This document shows, piece after piece, positions 31,168-37,714 of a stretch of DNA of 37,714 nt. Made by a program: the position numbers and the translations under genes. The DNA is from Avimicrobium caecorum (GTDB taxonomy: Bacteria > Bacillota > Clostridia > Oscillospirales > Ruminococcaceae): assembly GCA_904394705.1 (NCBI GenBank), contig CAJFNJ010000024.1:1-37714 (forward strand), read 5' to 3'. The notes below the pieces were generated by a model. That model did no database searches, was not told the origin of the DNA, and saw only the letters and a program-made list of their open reading frames with translations. Each line of letters begins with the position of its first letter. Position 1 is the stretch's first letter.

Positions 31168-31358
31168 GTCAAAATCTGCTTTATCACTATGGGATTCACC
31201 ATTTGCAATGAAAAAATAGTGACTGTGCATAAAAGAATCTTTGCAATTTTAGCAACCTGACAACTGCAAAACAAAAAAATTAGTAAAAATCCATAGGAAA
31301 ATCCCGGGGGATTTCTCTGGCAAACGAAAAGGCTGATAATTTTTTGACAAAACCGCTA
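31168..31358. other. Divergent intergenic region of the hydrogenase locus
   Basis: An AT-rich control region between the two hydrogenase operons. TTTGCAAT occurs twice as a direct repeat 28 bases apart (31202-31209 and 31230-31237). I looked for the Rex redox-repressor palindrome (TTGTTAA-N4-TTAACAA) and did not find it. No gene is seen. Confidence 0.45.
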
Positions 31359-31388
31359 TGGACTTTTCCTTGTGGATTTTGCTATAAT
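31359..31388 (+). promoter_or_regulatory. Promoter of the hydCBA operon
   Basis: TGGACT (31359-31364) and perfect TATAAT (31383-31388), 18-base spacer; leader about 85 bases. Confidence 0.7.
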
Positions 31389-31480
31389 TTATGGTGATTT
31401 GAGGGGTAAGATAGTTGTTTTATACTAAAAGAGTCTACTTGAATCGCATTTTATCACAGACCAAGGAGGTTTGATTTCAG

Positions 31481-31975
31481 ATGGCCAACAGAAAGTCAGC
31501 GATCCCGTTCTCGTCCACACCGGAACAGGATCAGAAGCTGGAGGAAGTACTCCAGGAACTCCGGGGGACTCAGGGCGCGGTCATGCCGGCGCTTCAGAAG
31601 GCACAGGAGATTTATGGGTATCTTCCCATTGAGGTGCAGCAGCGGGTTGCCGCGGGACTGAATGTTCCGCTGGAGGAGATATATGGTGTATCCACCTTCT
31701 ATTCCCAGTTCACCCTCAATCCCAAGGGACAGTATAAAGTATCGGTCTGCCTGGGTACTGCCTGCTATGTAAAGGGCTCGGGCGACATTTACAATGCCCT
31801 CAAGGAAAAGCTGGGCATTGACGGCGGTGAATGCACAGCAGACGGCAAGTTCTCGCTGGATGCCTGCCGGTGCATCGGCGCCTGCGGACTGGCACCGGTC
31901 ATCACCATCAATGATGAGGTGTATGGACGGCTGATCGTAGACGATCTGGACGAGATCCTGGCCCGGTACAAGTAA
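31481..31975 (+). CDS. hydC: NADH-linked [FeFe] hydrogenase subunit HydC (NuoE-like)
   Basis: A 164-residue thioredoxin-fold [2Fe-2S] protein homologous to NuoE. The four cluster ligands are in VCLGTACYVKGSG and DACRCIGACGLAP, the usual CX4C...CX3C pattern. The upstream helix bundle is typical (LEEVLQELRGTQGAVMPALQKAQEIYGYLP). It passes electrons between the NAD site of HydB and the rest of the complex in the soluble hydrogenase. AAGGAGG precedes the ATG by 11 bases. First gene of the rightward operon. Confidence 0.95.
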   Translation: MANRKSAIPFSSTPEQDQKLEEVLQELRGTQGAVMPALQKAQEIYGYLPIEVQQRVAAGLNVPLEEIYGVSTFYSQFTLNPKGQYKVSVCLGTACYVKGSGDIYNALKEKLGIDGGECTADGKFSLDACRCIGACGLAPVITINDEVYGRLIVDDLDEILARYK

Positions 31976-32009
31976 CACCGGACCGGACACTCCGGAACAG
32001 GAGGGGAAG

Positions 32010-32570
32010 ATGGAAGAACTCTCGCTGCACATTCTGGATATTGTGGAGAATTCGGTATCTGCCGGCGCAACACTGGTGGAGATCCGCATTGAGTACCGAT
32101 TCGGGGAGAAACCGTGGCTGACCATTACAGTTCGGGACAATGGACGGGGTATGAGCCCGGAAGTTGCCGGACGGGTAAGCGACCCGTTTTATACCACCCG
32201 GACCACCCGCAAGGTGGGACTGGGGACAGCCCTGTTCCGTCAGACAGCGGAACTGGCAGGGGGGAGCTTCCGGGTGTGGTCCGAGCCGGGCAAGGGCACA
32301 GAAGTCACTGCCGAGCTCAATCCGCTGCATCTGGACGCGGTGCCCATGGGGGATCTGGGCGGCACTTATGGAGTGCTGGTCCAGACCAGTCCCGGGGTGG
32401 AACTGGTACTGCACGCCGTCTGTGACGGACGGGAGTTCACCGCTGATACCCGGCAGTTCCGGGAAATTCTTGGCGATGTGCCTCTGGATACGCCGGAGGT
32501 GATCGCGTTTCTCACAGAGTTCGTACGGGAGAACTTTGCGGAGATCCTGCGGGGAAGCCCGCTTGCATGA
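32010..32570 (+). CDS. Histidine-kinase-like ATPase domain protein in the hydrogenase operon
   Basis: A 186-residue GHKL ATPase. N-box region LHILDIVENSVSAGA, then VRDNGRGMSPEVAGRVSDPFYTTR and GLGTALFRQTAELAGG, closing with SEPGKGTEVTAEL. There is no sensor, dimerisation or phospho-acceptor domain. About 70 further residues follow (residues 115-186) with no recognised domain. The same type of gene sits between NuoE-like and ferredoxin-like genes in other clostridial hydrogenase operons. It could regulate the complex or its expression. AGGAGGGGAAG precedes the ATG, 34 bases after hydC. Confidence 0.88.
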   Translation: MEELSLHILDIVENSVSAGATLVEIRIEYRFGEKPWLTITVRDNGRGMSPEVAGRVSDPFYTTRTTRKVGLGTALFRQTAELAGGSFRVWSEPGKGTEVTAELNPLHLDAVPMGDLGGTYGVLVQTSPGVELVLHAVCDGREFTADTRQFREILGDVPLDTPEVIAFLTEFVRENFAEILRGSPLA

Positions 32571-32764
32571 AACAGATTAGAATGGCCACCGCTGGCTGGC
32601 GGCAACGGACCGAATCAGGGACGCCCGCGCGGGCCGGCGGCATCTGAAAGTGAACCGGAAATTCACAGACAGGAATCCTGTTTTATAAAGTATGATAAAC
32701 GGCTCCGGCCCGAGCAGCCGGAACCGGTACCCGGAGAAACAGCATCGAAAGGGGTAACAAGAGC
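32571..32764 (+). other. 194-base gap inside the hydrogenase operon
   Basis: An unusually long spacer for this operon. It holds two hairpins, one around GCCACCGCTGGCTGGCGGC (32583-32601) and one around CTCCGGCCCGAGCAGCCGGAACCGG (32703-32727), neither followed by a T run. A TATGAT (32691-32696) could be a -10 for an internal promoter, but no -35 supports it. A processing or stability element is possible. Confidence 0.4.
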
Positions 32765-33148
32765 ATGAAAAGTTTGGCAGAGCTTCAGGCGCTGCGGGAC
32801 CAGATGAAGGATCAGATGGGCATCCGCCATGACGCCAAGGACAACATTCGGGTGGTAGTGGGCATGGCTACCTGCGGTATTGCGGCAGGCGCCCGTCCGG
32901 TACTGCAGCGCCTCACCGAAGAAGTTGCCAAGAGAGGCCTTAAAAATGTCACCGTAGCCCAGACCGGCTGCATCGGCATCTGTCAGTATGAGCCGGTGGT
33001 GGAAGTCTTTGAAAACGGCAAGGAAAAGGTGACCTATGTGAAGATGACCGAGGATAAGATCGCTCAGGTTGTGGCAGAGCATCTGGTCAACGGCAATCCC
33101 ATTGTGGAATACACCATCGGCGCGGCGCAGGCCGAAGCCAAGGACTGA
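32765..33148 (+). CDS. [2Fe-2S] ferredoxin-like protein (thioredoxin fold)
   Basis: A 127-residue NuoE/ferredoxin-like protein. A helical N-terminus (residues 1-25) precedes VVVGMATCGIAAGARPVL and VAQTGCIGICQYEPVVEV, which carry the Cys residues for one [2Fe-2S] cluster. It is a standard component of clostridial trimeric hydrogenase operons and is probably an electron-carrying accessory or an extra subunit. GAAAGGGGTAACAAGAGC precedes the ATG, and it lies 19 bases ahead of hydB. Confidence 0.9.
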   Translation: MKSLAELQALRDQMKDQMGIRHDAKDNIRVVVGMATCGIAAGARPVLQRLTEEVAKRGLKNVTVAQTGCIGICQYEPVVEVFENGKEKVTYVKMTEDKIAQVVAEHLVNGNPIVEYTIGAAQAEAKD

Positions 33149-33167
33149 TTGGAGGGACGGCAAAGAG

Positions 33168-34955
33168 ATGTATCGTTCACATGTACTGGTGTGCGGAGGC
33201 ACCGGCTGTACCTCCTCCGGCAGTGACCGTATTGTACGGGCACTGGAAAACAACATCAAGAGCGTAGGGCTGGAGCAGGAGGTCAAGGTCATCCGGACCG
33301 GATGCTTTGGTCTGTGTGCCCTGGGCCCCATTATGATTATCTATCCCGAAGGCGCGTTCTACTCCCGGGTGAATGTTGACGATGTACCCGAGATCGTGGA
33401 AGAACACCTGCTCAAGGGCCGTGTGGTAAAGCGCCTGCTCTATCAGGAGACTGTCCAGGAGGACACTGTCAAGAGCCTGGACCAGACCGACTTCTACAAG
33501 AAGCAGATGCGTGTGGCGCTCAAGAACTGCGGCGTCATCGACCCGGAGAACATCAACGAGTACATTGCCTATGACGGTTATGCGGCCCTGGGCAAGGTGC
33601 TCACCGAGATGACCCCCGAGGAGGTCATCAAGACCGTCAAGGATTCCGGCCTGCGCGGACGCGGAGGCGGCGGCTTCCTCACCGGTCAGAAGTGGAGCTT
33701 CGGCGCCGCTTCCAAGGCCGACCAGAAGTATGTGGCCTGCAACGCCGATGAAGGCGACCCCGGCGCATTCATGGACCGTTCCATTCTGGAAGGCGACCCC
33801 CATGTCATCATCGAGGCCATGGCCATTGCCGCCTATGCCATCGGCGCAAACCACGGCTTTGTCTATATCCGTGCTGAGTATCCCATTGCGGTACAGCGTC
33901 TCCAGCACGCCATTGACCAGGCCCGGGAAGTGGGCCTGCTGGGCAAGAATATCCTGGGCACCGGCTTCGATTTCGATATGGAGCTGCGTCTGGGCGCCGG
34001 CGCCTTTGTGTGCGGTGAGGAAACTGCCCTGATGACCTCCATCGACGGCAAGCGCGGCGAGCCCCGTCCCCGTCCTCCCTTCCCGACCACTGCCGGTATC
34101 TTCGGCAAGCCCACCGTCCTCAACAACGTCGAGACCTATGCCAATATCCCGCAGATCATTCTCAAGGGTGCTGAGTGGTTCCGTTCCATCGGCACCGAGA
34201 AGAGCAAGGGTACCAAGGTATTCGCTCTGGGCGGCAAGATCCACAACACCGGTCTGGTGGAAGTGCCCATGGGCACTACCCTCCGGGAGATCGTGGAGGA
34301 GATCGGCGGCGGTATCCCGGGCGGCAAGAAGTTCAAGGCAGCCCAGACCGGCGGTCCGTCCGGCGGCTGTATCCCTGCCCAGTATCTGGATGTGCCGATC
34401 GATTACGACAACCTCATCGAGATCGGTTCGATGATGGGTTCCGGCGGTCTGATCGTCATGGACGAGGATACCTGTATGGTGGATATTGCCAAGTTCTATC
34501 TGGAATTCACCGTGGATGAGAGCTGCGGCAAGTGTACTCCCTGCCGTGTGGGCACCAAGCGCCTCTATGAAATGCTCGACAAGATCTCCAAGGGCCAGGG
34601 CACTATGGAAGACCTGGACAAGATGGAGGATCTGTGCTATTACATCAAGGAAAATTCGCTCTGTGGTCTGGGCCAGTCGGCTCCCAACCCGGTGCTGAGT
34701 ACCCTCAAGTACTTCCGTGACGAATATATTGCCCATATCCAGGACAAGAGATGTCCGGCGGGTGTCTGCAAGGAACTGCTGCAGTATGCCATCGACCCGC
34801 AGAAGTGCCGCGGCTGTACCCTGTGTGCCAAGGTCTGCCCGGCGGGCGCCATTACCGGCACCGTCAAGGAACCCCATGTGATCGATCCCGGCAAGTGCCT
34901 CAAGTGCGGCGCCTGCATGGAGAAGTGCCGCTTCGGCGCGATTGTCAGAAAGTAG
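33168..34955 (+). CDS. hydB: NADH-linked [FeFe] hydrogenase subunit HydB (NuoF-like)
   Basis: A 595-residue flavoprotein subunit. The N-terminal [2Fe-2S] thioredoxin domain has CGGTGCTSSGS and TGCFGLCALGP. The FMN/NAD site has GLRGRGGGGFLTGQKWSF and CNADEGDPGAFMDR. Next come an SLBB segment and the NuoF [4Fe-4S] motif ESCGKCTPCRVGT. The C-terminus has two [4Fe-4S] motifs (CRGCTLCAKVC, CLKCGACMEKC). This is the NAD(H)-binding, electron-splitting subunit of bifurcating hydrogenases. GGAGGGACGGCAAAGAG sets the ATG at 33168. Length agrees with HydB/HndC proteins. Confidence 0.96.
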   Translation: MYRSHVLVCGGTGCTSSGSDRIVRALENNIKSVGLEQEVKVIRTGCFGLCALGPIMIIYPEGAFYSRVNVDDVPEIVEEHLLKGRVVKRLLYQETVQEDTVKSLDQTDFYKKQMRVALKNCGVIDPENINEYIAYDGYAALGKVLTEMTPEEVIKTVKDSGLRGRGGGGFLTGQKWSFGAASKADQKYVACNADEGDPGAFMDRSILEGDPHVIIEAMAIAAYAIGANHGFVYIRAEYPIAVQRLQHAIDQAREVGLLGKNILGTGFDFDMELRLGAGAFVCGEETALMTSIDGKRGEPRPRPPFPTTAGIFGKPTVLNNVETYANIPQIILKGAEWFRSIGTEKSKGTKVFALGGKIHNTGLVEVPMGTTLREIVEEIGGGIPGGKKFKAAQTGGPSGGCIPAQYLDVPIDYDNLIEIGSMMGSGGLIVMDEDTCMVDIAKFYLEFTVDESCGKCTPCRVGTKRLYEMLDKISKGQGTMEDLDKMEDLCYYIKENSLCGLGQSAPNPVLSTLKYFRDEYIAHIQDKRCPAGVCKELLQYAIDPQKCRGCTLCAKVCPAGAITGTVKEPHVIDPGKCLKCGACMEKCRFGAIVRK

Positions 34956-34968
34956 GTTGTGTGATAGA

Positions 34969-36714
34969 ATGGATATGGTAAATGTAAAAATCAACGGCGA
35001 GCAGTATACCGTGCCCGCCGGCAGCACAATCCTGGAGGCGGCCCGGTATGCCGGAATTCATATTCCCACCCTGTGCTATCTCAAGGAGATCAATGAGATC
35101 GGCGCCTGCCGTATCTGTGTGGTAGAAGTCAAGGGTGCCCGCAGCCTGGTAGCTGCCTGCGTTTACCCGGTTGCCGAGGGTATGGAGATCAGCACCTCCA
35201 GCCCCCGTGTATTCGAAGCCAGAAGAAAAACCCTGGAACTGATCCTCTCCACCCATGCCAAGAAGTGTCTGACCTGCGTGCGTGCAGGCAGCTGTGAGCT
35301 GCAGAAGCTCTGCCGGGAATTCAAGGTGGACGATGAGGAGTACTATGCCGGTGAGAATATCCAGTATGAAGTGGATGACTCGGCAGTACATATGTACCGG
35401 GACAACAACAAGTGTATCCTCTGCCGCCGCTGTGTGGCAGCCTGCTCCAAGCTGCAGGGCATTGGCGTCATCGGCCCCAACGACCGTGGCTTCAAGACCC
35501 ATATCGGCTGTGCCTTTGAGCAGAACCTGAGCGAAGTAGCCTGTGTATCCTGCGGACAGTGCATCGTGGTATGTCCCACCGGTGCCATCGCTGAGCGTGA
35601 CAACACCGATGAGGTGTGGAAGGCTCTGGCAGACCCGCAGAAGCATGTCATTGTACAGACTGCCCCCTCCATCCGTGTGACCCTGGGCGAAGCCTTCAAT
35701 ATGCCCATCGGTACCAATGTCACCGGCAAGATGGTCACTGCCCTGCGCCGTCTGGGCTTTGACGCTGTGTATGACACCGACTTTGCCGCTGACCTCACCA
35801 TCGTGGAGGAAGCCACTGAGTTCATCGAACGGGTAAAGAACGGCGGCGTTCTGCCGATGATCACCTCCTGTTCGCCGGGCTGGGTTGAGTTCTGTGAGCA
35901 CTACTATCCCGAGTTTATCCCCAACCTCTCCACCTGCAAGAGCCCTCAGCAGATGTTCGGCGCCGTGGCCAAGACCTGGTATGCCAAGAAGATGGGCATC
36001 GATCCCAAGGATATCTATGTAGTCGGCGTTATGCCCTGTACTGCCAAGAAGTTCGAAACCAAGAACTCCGAGAGCAATGCGGTGGAAGGGCTGTATGATG
36101 TAGATGTAGCCATCACCACCCGGGAACTTGCCCGGATGATCGAGCGGGCCGGCATCCACTTCACCAGCCTGCCGGACGGCGAATTTGACGCGCCTCTGGG
36201 TATGTCCACCGGTGCGGGCAGCATCTTCGGCGCCACTGGCGGTGTTATGGAAGCTGCCCTGCGTACCGCAGCGGACTGGCTCACCGGCGGTGAGATGAAG
36301 AAGCTCAACTTCGAGGAAGTGCGCGGCGTAGCTCCCATCAAGGAAGCCACCTACAAGATCGGCGATCTGGAACTGCATGTGGCAGTTACCAGCGGTCTTG
36401 CCAATGCCCGCAAGGTACTGGAGAGCGTCAAGAGCGGCGAAAAGCACTATGATTTCATCGAGATCATGGGTTGTCCGGGCGGCTGTGTCAACGGCGGCGG
36501 ACAGCCGGTACAGCCGGCAGAGGTGCGCAACTTTGTGGATCTCCGTGCCATGCGCGCAGCCGGACTCTATGCGGATGATGCCGGCAAGGCCGTGCGCAAG
36601 AGCCATGAGAATCCGGCAATCCAGGAGCTCTACAAGGACTTCTTCGGCGAACCTGGCAGCCATCTGGCCCACGAAGTGCTGCATACCCATTATAGAGAGC
36701 GCAGCCGGTTCTGA
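34969..36714 (+). CDS. hydA: [FeFe] hydrogenase catalytic subunit HydA
   Basis: A 581-residue catalytic subunit of a NAD(P)-linked [FeFe] hydrogenase. N-terminal [2Fe-2S] (CYL...GACRIC...), a His-ligated [4Fe-4S] (HAKKCLTCVRAGSC near residue 96), and two [4Fe-4S] (CILCRRCVAAC, CVSCGQCIVVC) lead to the H-cluster. The H-cluster motifs are TSCSPGW (299-305), MPCTAKKFE and GCPGGCVNGGGQ, followed by the small-subunit-like C-terminus ending near YKDFFGEPGSHLAHEVLHTHY. The first motif has Ser302 in place of the second Cys of TSCCP. Start ATG 34969 lies 14 bases after hydB, with only a weak ribosome site (AGTAGG); ATG 34975 is an alternative. The maturation genes hydEFG are not in the window. Confidence 0.95.
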   Translation: MDMVNVKINGEQYTVPAGSTILEAARYAGIHIPTLCYLKEINEIGACRICVVEVKGARSLVAACVYPVAEGMEISTSSPRVFEARRKTLELILSTHAKKCLTCVRAGSCELQKLCREFKVDDEEYYAGENIQYEVDDSAVHMYRDNNKCILCRRCVAACSKLQGIGVIGPNDRGFKTHIGCAFEQNLSEVACVSCGQCIVVCPTGAIAERDNTDEVWKALADPQKHVIVQTAPSIRVTLGEAFNMPIGTNVTGKMVTALRRLGFDAVYDTDFAADLTIVEEATEFIERVKNGGVLPMITSCSPGWVEFCEHYYPEFIPNLSTCKSPQQMFGAVAKTWYAKKMGIDPKDIYVVGVMPCTAKKFETKNSESNAVEGLYDVDVAITTRELARMIERAGIHFTSLPDGEFDAPLGMSTGAGSIFGATGGVMEAALRTAADWLTGGEMKKLNFEEVRGVAPIKEATYKIGDLELHVAVTSGLANARKVLESVKSGEKHYDFIEIMGCPGGCVNGGGQPVQPAEVRNFVDLRAMRAAGLYADDAGKAVRKSHENPAIQELYKDFFGEPGSHLAHEVLHTHYRERSRF

Positions 36715-36747
36715 GTTCCGGTGCGCCCACACTGGAAAGGAGCTTTT

Positions 36748-37215
36748 ATGTTCGAGATCGAAAAAGTCGATATGGAACACATCGACCGGATCAGACCCCT
36801 TTGGGAGAAACTGATCCAGGCAAACGCAGCCAATTCCCCTTATTTTGCGGATTATTACGGGACCTTTGAGTTCGAGATCCGCAAGGGCTTCCTGCAGGAA
36901 AAGCTGGACAACGGCGCAGCCATGTATACCGCTGTGCTGGTGGACCGGGAAAAGAAGCAGGACGCTGGATTTGTCACTGTGACCTATAACCGGGATACTT
37001 CCTTTGGAGAGATTGAAATGCTCTACCTGCTGGAGGAGTACCGGGGCCAGGGCATGGGGAAGAAGCTGTTCAAGATGGCTCTTTCCTGTCTGGACATCAA
37101 CTGCATCCGGGACCGGAAACTCTGTGTGACCTATGGCAATGAAGCAGCTCTCCGGCTTTATGAGAGCTTCGGGTTCTATCCCTTCACCATCGACTGCCTG
37201 CAGAAGCGCAGCTGA
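36748..37215 (+). CDS. GNAT family N-acetyltransferase
   Basis: A 155-residue acetyl-CoA-dependent acetyltransferase. The acetyl-CoA loop is in LLEEYRGQGMGKKLFKMAL (near residues 92-110), the R/Q-x-x-G-x-G/A motif of the GNAT fold, and the C-terminal GNEAALRLYESFGFYP is typical. The substrate is unknown. AAAGGAGCTTTT precedes the ATG. It follows hydA by 33 bases with no terminator between, so it is probably co-transcribed with the hydrogenase, but nothing ties its function to hydrogen metabolism. Its 3' end is duplicated just downstream. Confidence 0.9.
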   Translation: MFEIEKVDMEHIDRIRPLWEKLIQANAANSPYFADYYGTFEFEIRKGFLQEKLDNGAAMYTAVLVDREKKQDAGFVTVTYNRDTSFGEIEMLYLLEEYRGQGMGKKLFKMALSCLDINCIRDRKLCVTYGNEAALRLYESFGFYPFTIDCLQKRS

Positions 37216-37235
37216 TCCGGCTCCGGCCAGAATAG

Positions 37236-37267
37236 AAAAAGACCCCGCCATCGTGCGGGGTCTTTTT
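37236..37267 (+). terminator. Intrinsic terminator of the hydrogenase-GNAT operon
   Basis: AAAAAGACCCCGC and GCGGGGTCTTTTT pair around CATCGT. Confidence 0.9.
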
Positions 37268-37313
37268 GCGTGGTGGAAAGGTACCCGGCGGGCAGAGCGG
37301 GGGAGGGAAGCGC

Positions 37314-37455
37314 CCGGAAACTCTGTGTGACCTATGGCAACAAAGCAGCTCTCCGGCTTTATGAGAGCTTCGGGTTCTATCCCTTTCCCATCGACTGCCT
37401 GTAGAAACGCAGCTGATCCGGCTTCTGCCGGAATAGAAAAAGACCCCGCCATCGG
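37314..37455 (+). pseudogene. Duplicated 3' fragment of the GNAT gene
   Basis: Bases 37314-37455 repeat 37113-37254 with a constant offset of 201 and no gaps seen through the stop codon: the last third of the GNAT gene, its stop, and the left arm of its terminator. Scattered substitutions are present, including CAG to TAG at 37402 that creates a premature stop. The fragment has no start or ribosome site, so it is a dead remnant. Confidence 0.88.
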
Positions 37456-37506
37456 GGCCTTATCGATAGGTACGAAATCTGACCCATCGGCCCCGGGGCG
37501 CTAGGA

Positions 37507-37534
37507 GGCGGACAGCCATGGCTGTCCGCCTTTT
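37507..37534 (+). terminator. Hairpin with T run near the right edge
   Basis: GGCGGACAGCC and GGCTGTCCGCC form a perfect 11-pair stem with a 2-base (AT) centre, followed by TTTT on the plus strand. On the minus strand it follows the partial gene but lacks a T run. Confidence 0.6.
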
Positions 37535-37537
37535 CCG

Positions 37538-37714
37538 TTATGCGGGGATATCCTTCGGTTGGCCGGTATTGGACTCCGCCTGGTGAAGTTGGGATGCGGG
37601 TAAGGCGGGCTTTGTTTCACCCGGCAGCATCCCGCTGTCCACCGCGCCGATATCCCGGTAGAAGATGCGCACGCTCTGCCCGCTGCTGCGGGAGTATTTC
37701 TTTCCCCGTTCCCC
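37538..37714 (-). CDS. 3' end of an unidentified gene (partial)
   Basis: An open minus-strand frame enters from the right edge and ends at TAA (37540-37538), encoding 58 residues: ERGKKYSRSSGQSVRIFYRDIG, then a Pro/Ser/Gln-rich tail ending QPKDIPA. I recognise no family. It starts beyond the window, so start and length are unknown. The open frame over the whole visible stretch and the hydrophilic tail make it plausible but not certain. Confidence 0.5.
   Translation of the reverse strand, partial: GERGKKYSRSSGQSVRIFYRDIGAVDSGMLPGETKPALPASQLHQAESNTGQPKDIPA

Noticed and set aside
31071..31480. Rex redox-repressor operator in the hydrogenase divergent region
   Set aside because: I looked for TTGTTAA-N4-TTAACAA and close variants and found only unpaired half-site fragments.
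33177..35027. 616-codon antisense frame across hydB
   Set aside because: Composition is Leu/Gly/His-rich without motifs, a mirror of the NuoF-like gene.
34945..37452. 835-codon open frame on the minus strand across hydA and the GNAT gene
   Set aside because: It is an antisense shadow of two well-identified plus-strand genes; its internal repeat simply reflects the duplicated GNAT end.

Overview
The window reads as chromosomal DNA of a high-GC, strictly anaerobic member of the Clostridia (Bacillota), most likely an Oscillospiraceae/Ruminococcaceae-type gut bacterium. This is inference from gene content. The support is: two T-box leaders, consensus sigma-A promoters, strong AGGAGG ribosome sites with several TTG/GTG starts, a NAD-coupled trimeric [FeFe] hydrogenase cluster, a single-chain pyruvate carboxylase, DegV and a TspO protein. 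I see no phage, insertion sequence or CRISPR array. No species can be named from the sequence alone.

Layout. 1-5000: the 3' end of an unknown gene, a split chromate-transporter pair, a mu-crystallin/ornithine cyclodeaminase-like protein, then (minus) an M20 amidohydrolase behind a complete T-box leader (candidate Trp specifier) and a TspO protein. 5000-9400: a MarR regulator with an operator-like palindrome at its own start point, followed by a heterodimeric ABC exporter. 9400-11100: an HxlR regulator divergent from an OsmC protein across a long inverted repeat, then a small membrane protein. 11200-14800: pyruvate carboxylase, with a terminator-like hairpin in its leader. 14900-17000: an amidohydrolase broken by one frameshift, divergent from a TetR regulator with a clear operator. 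17000-21400: an M23-type cytoplasmic-looking protein, a lipoprotein, tRNA-Arg(ACG), and an overlapping glycosyltransferase/flippase pair. 21400-25200: a cluster of DnaA-box-like sequences, serS behind a serine T-box, a secreted protein, a 45-residue membrane protein and a MacB-type ATPase without its permease. 25300-27900: trmL-degV-small protein, then a membrane protein.

27900-37200 is the most coherent system: a divergent hydrogenase locus. Rightward are hydC (NuoE-like), an ATPase-domain protein, a [2Fe-2S] ferredoxin, hydB (NuoF-like) and hydA, predicted to form a soluble NAD(H)- and probably ferredoxin-coupled [FeFe] hydrogenase, followed by a GNAT acetyltransferase. Leftward are a DRTGG-like protein, an RsbW/RsbT-like ATPase, a divergent hydrogenase-like Fe-S protein with altered H-cluster motifs, a second DRTGG-like protein and a PHP phosphoesterase, joined by 4-base overlaps or short gaps. 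The leftward set looks like a sensory and regulatory arm of the hydrogenase. The window ends with a 142-base duplicated scrap of the GNAT gene and the 3' end of an unrecognised minus-strand gene.
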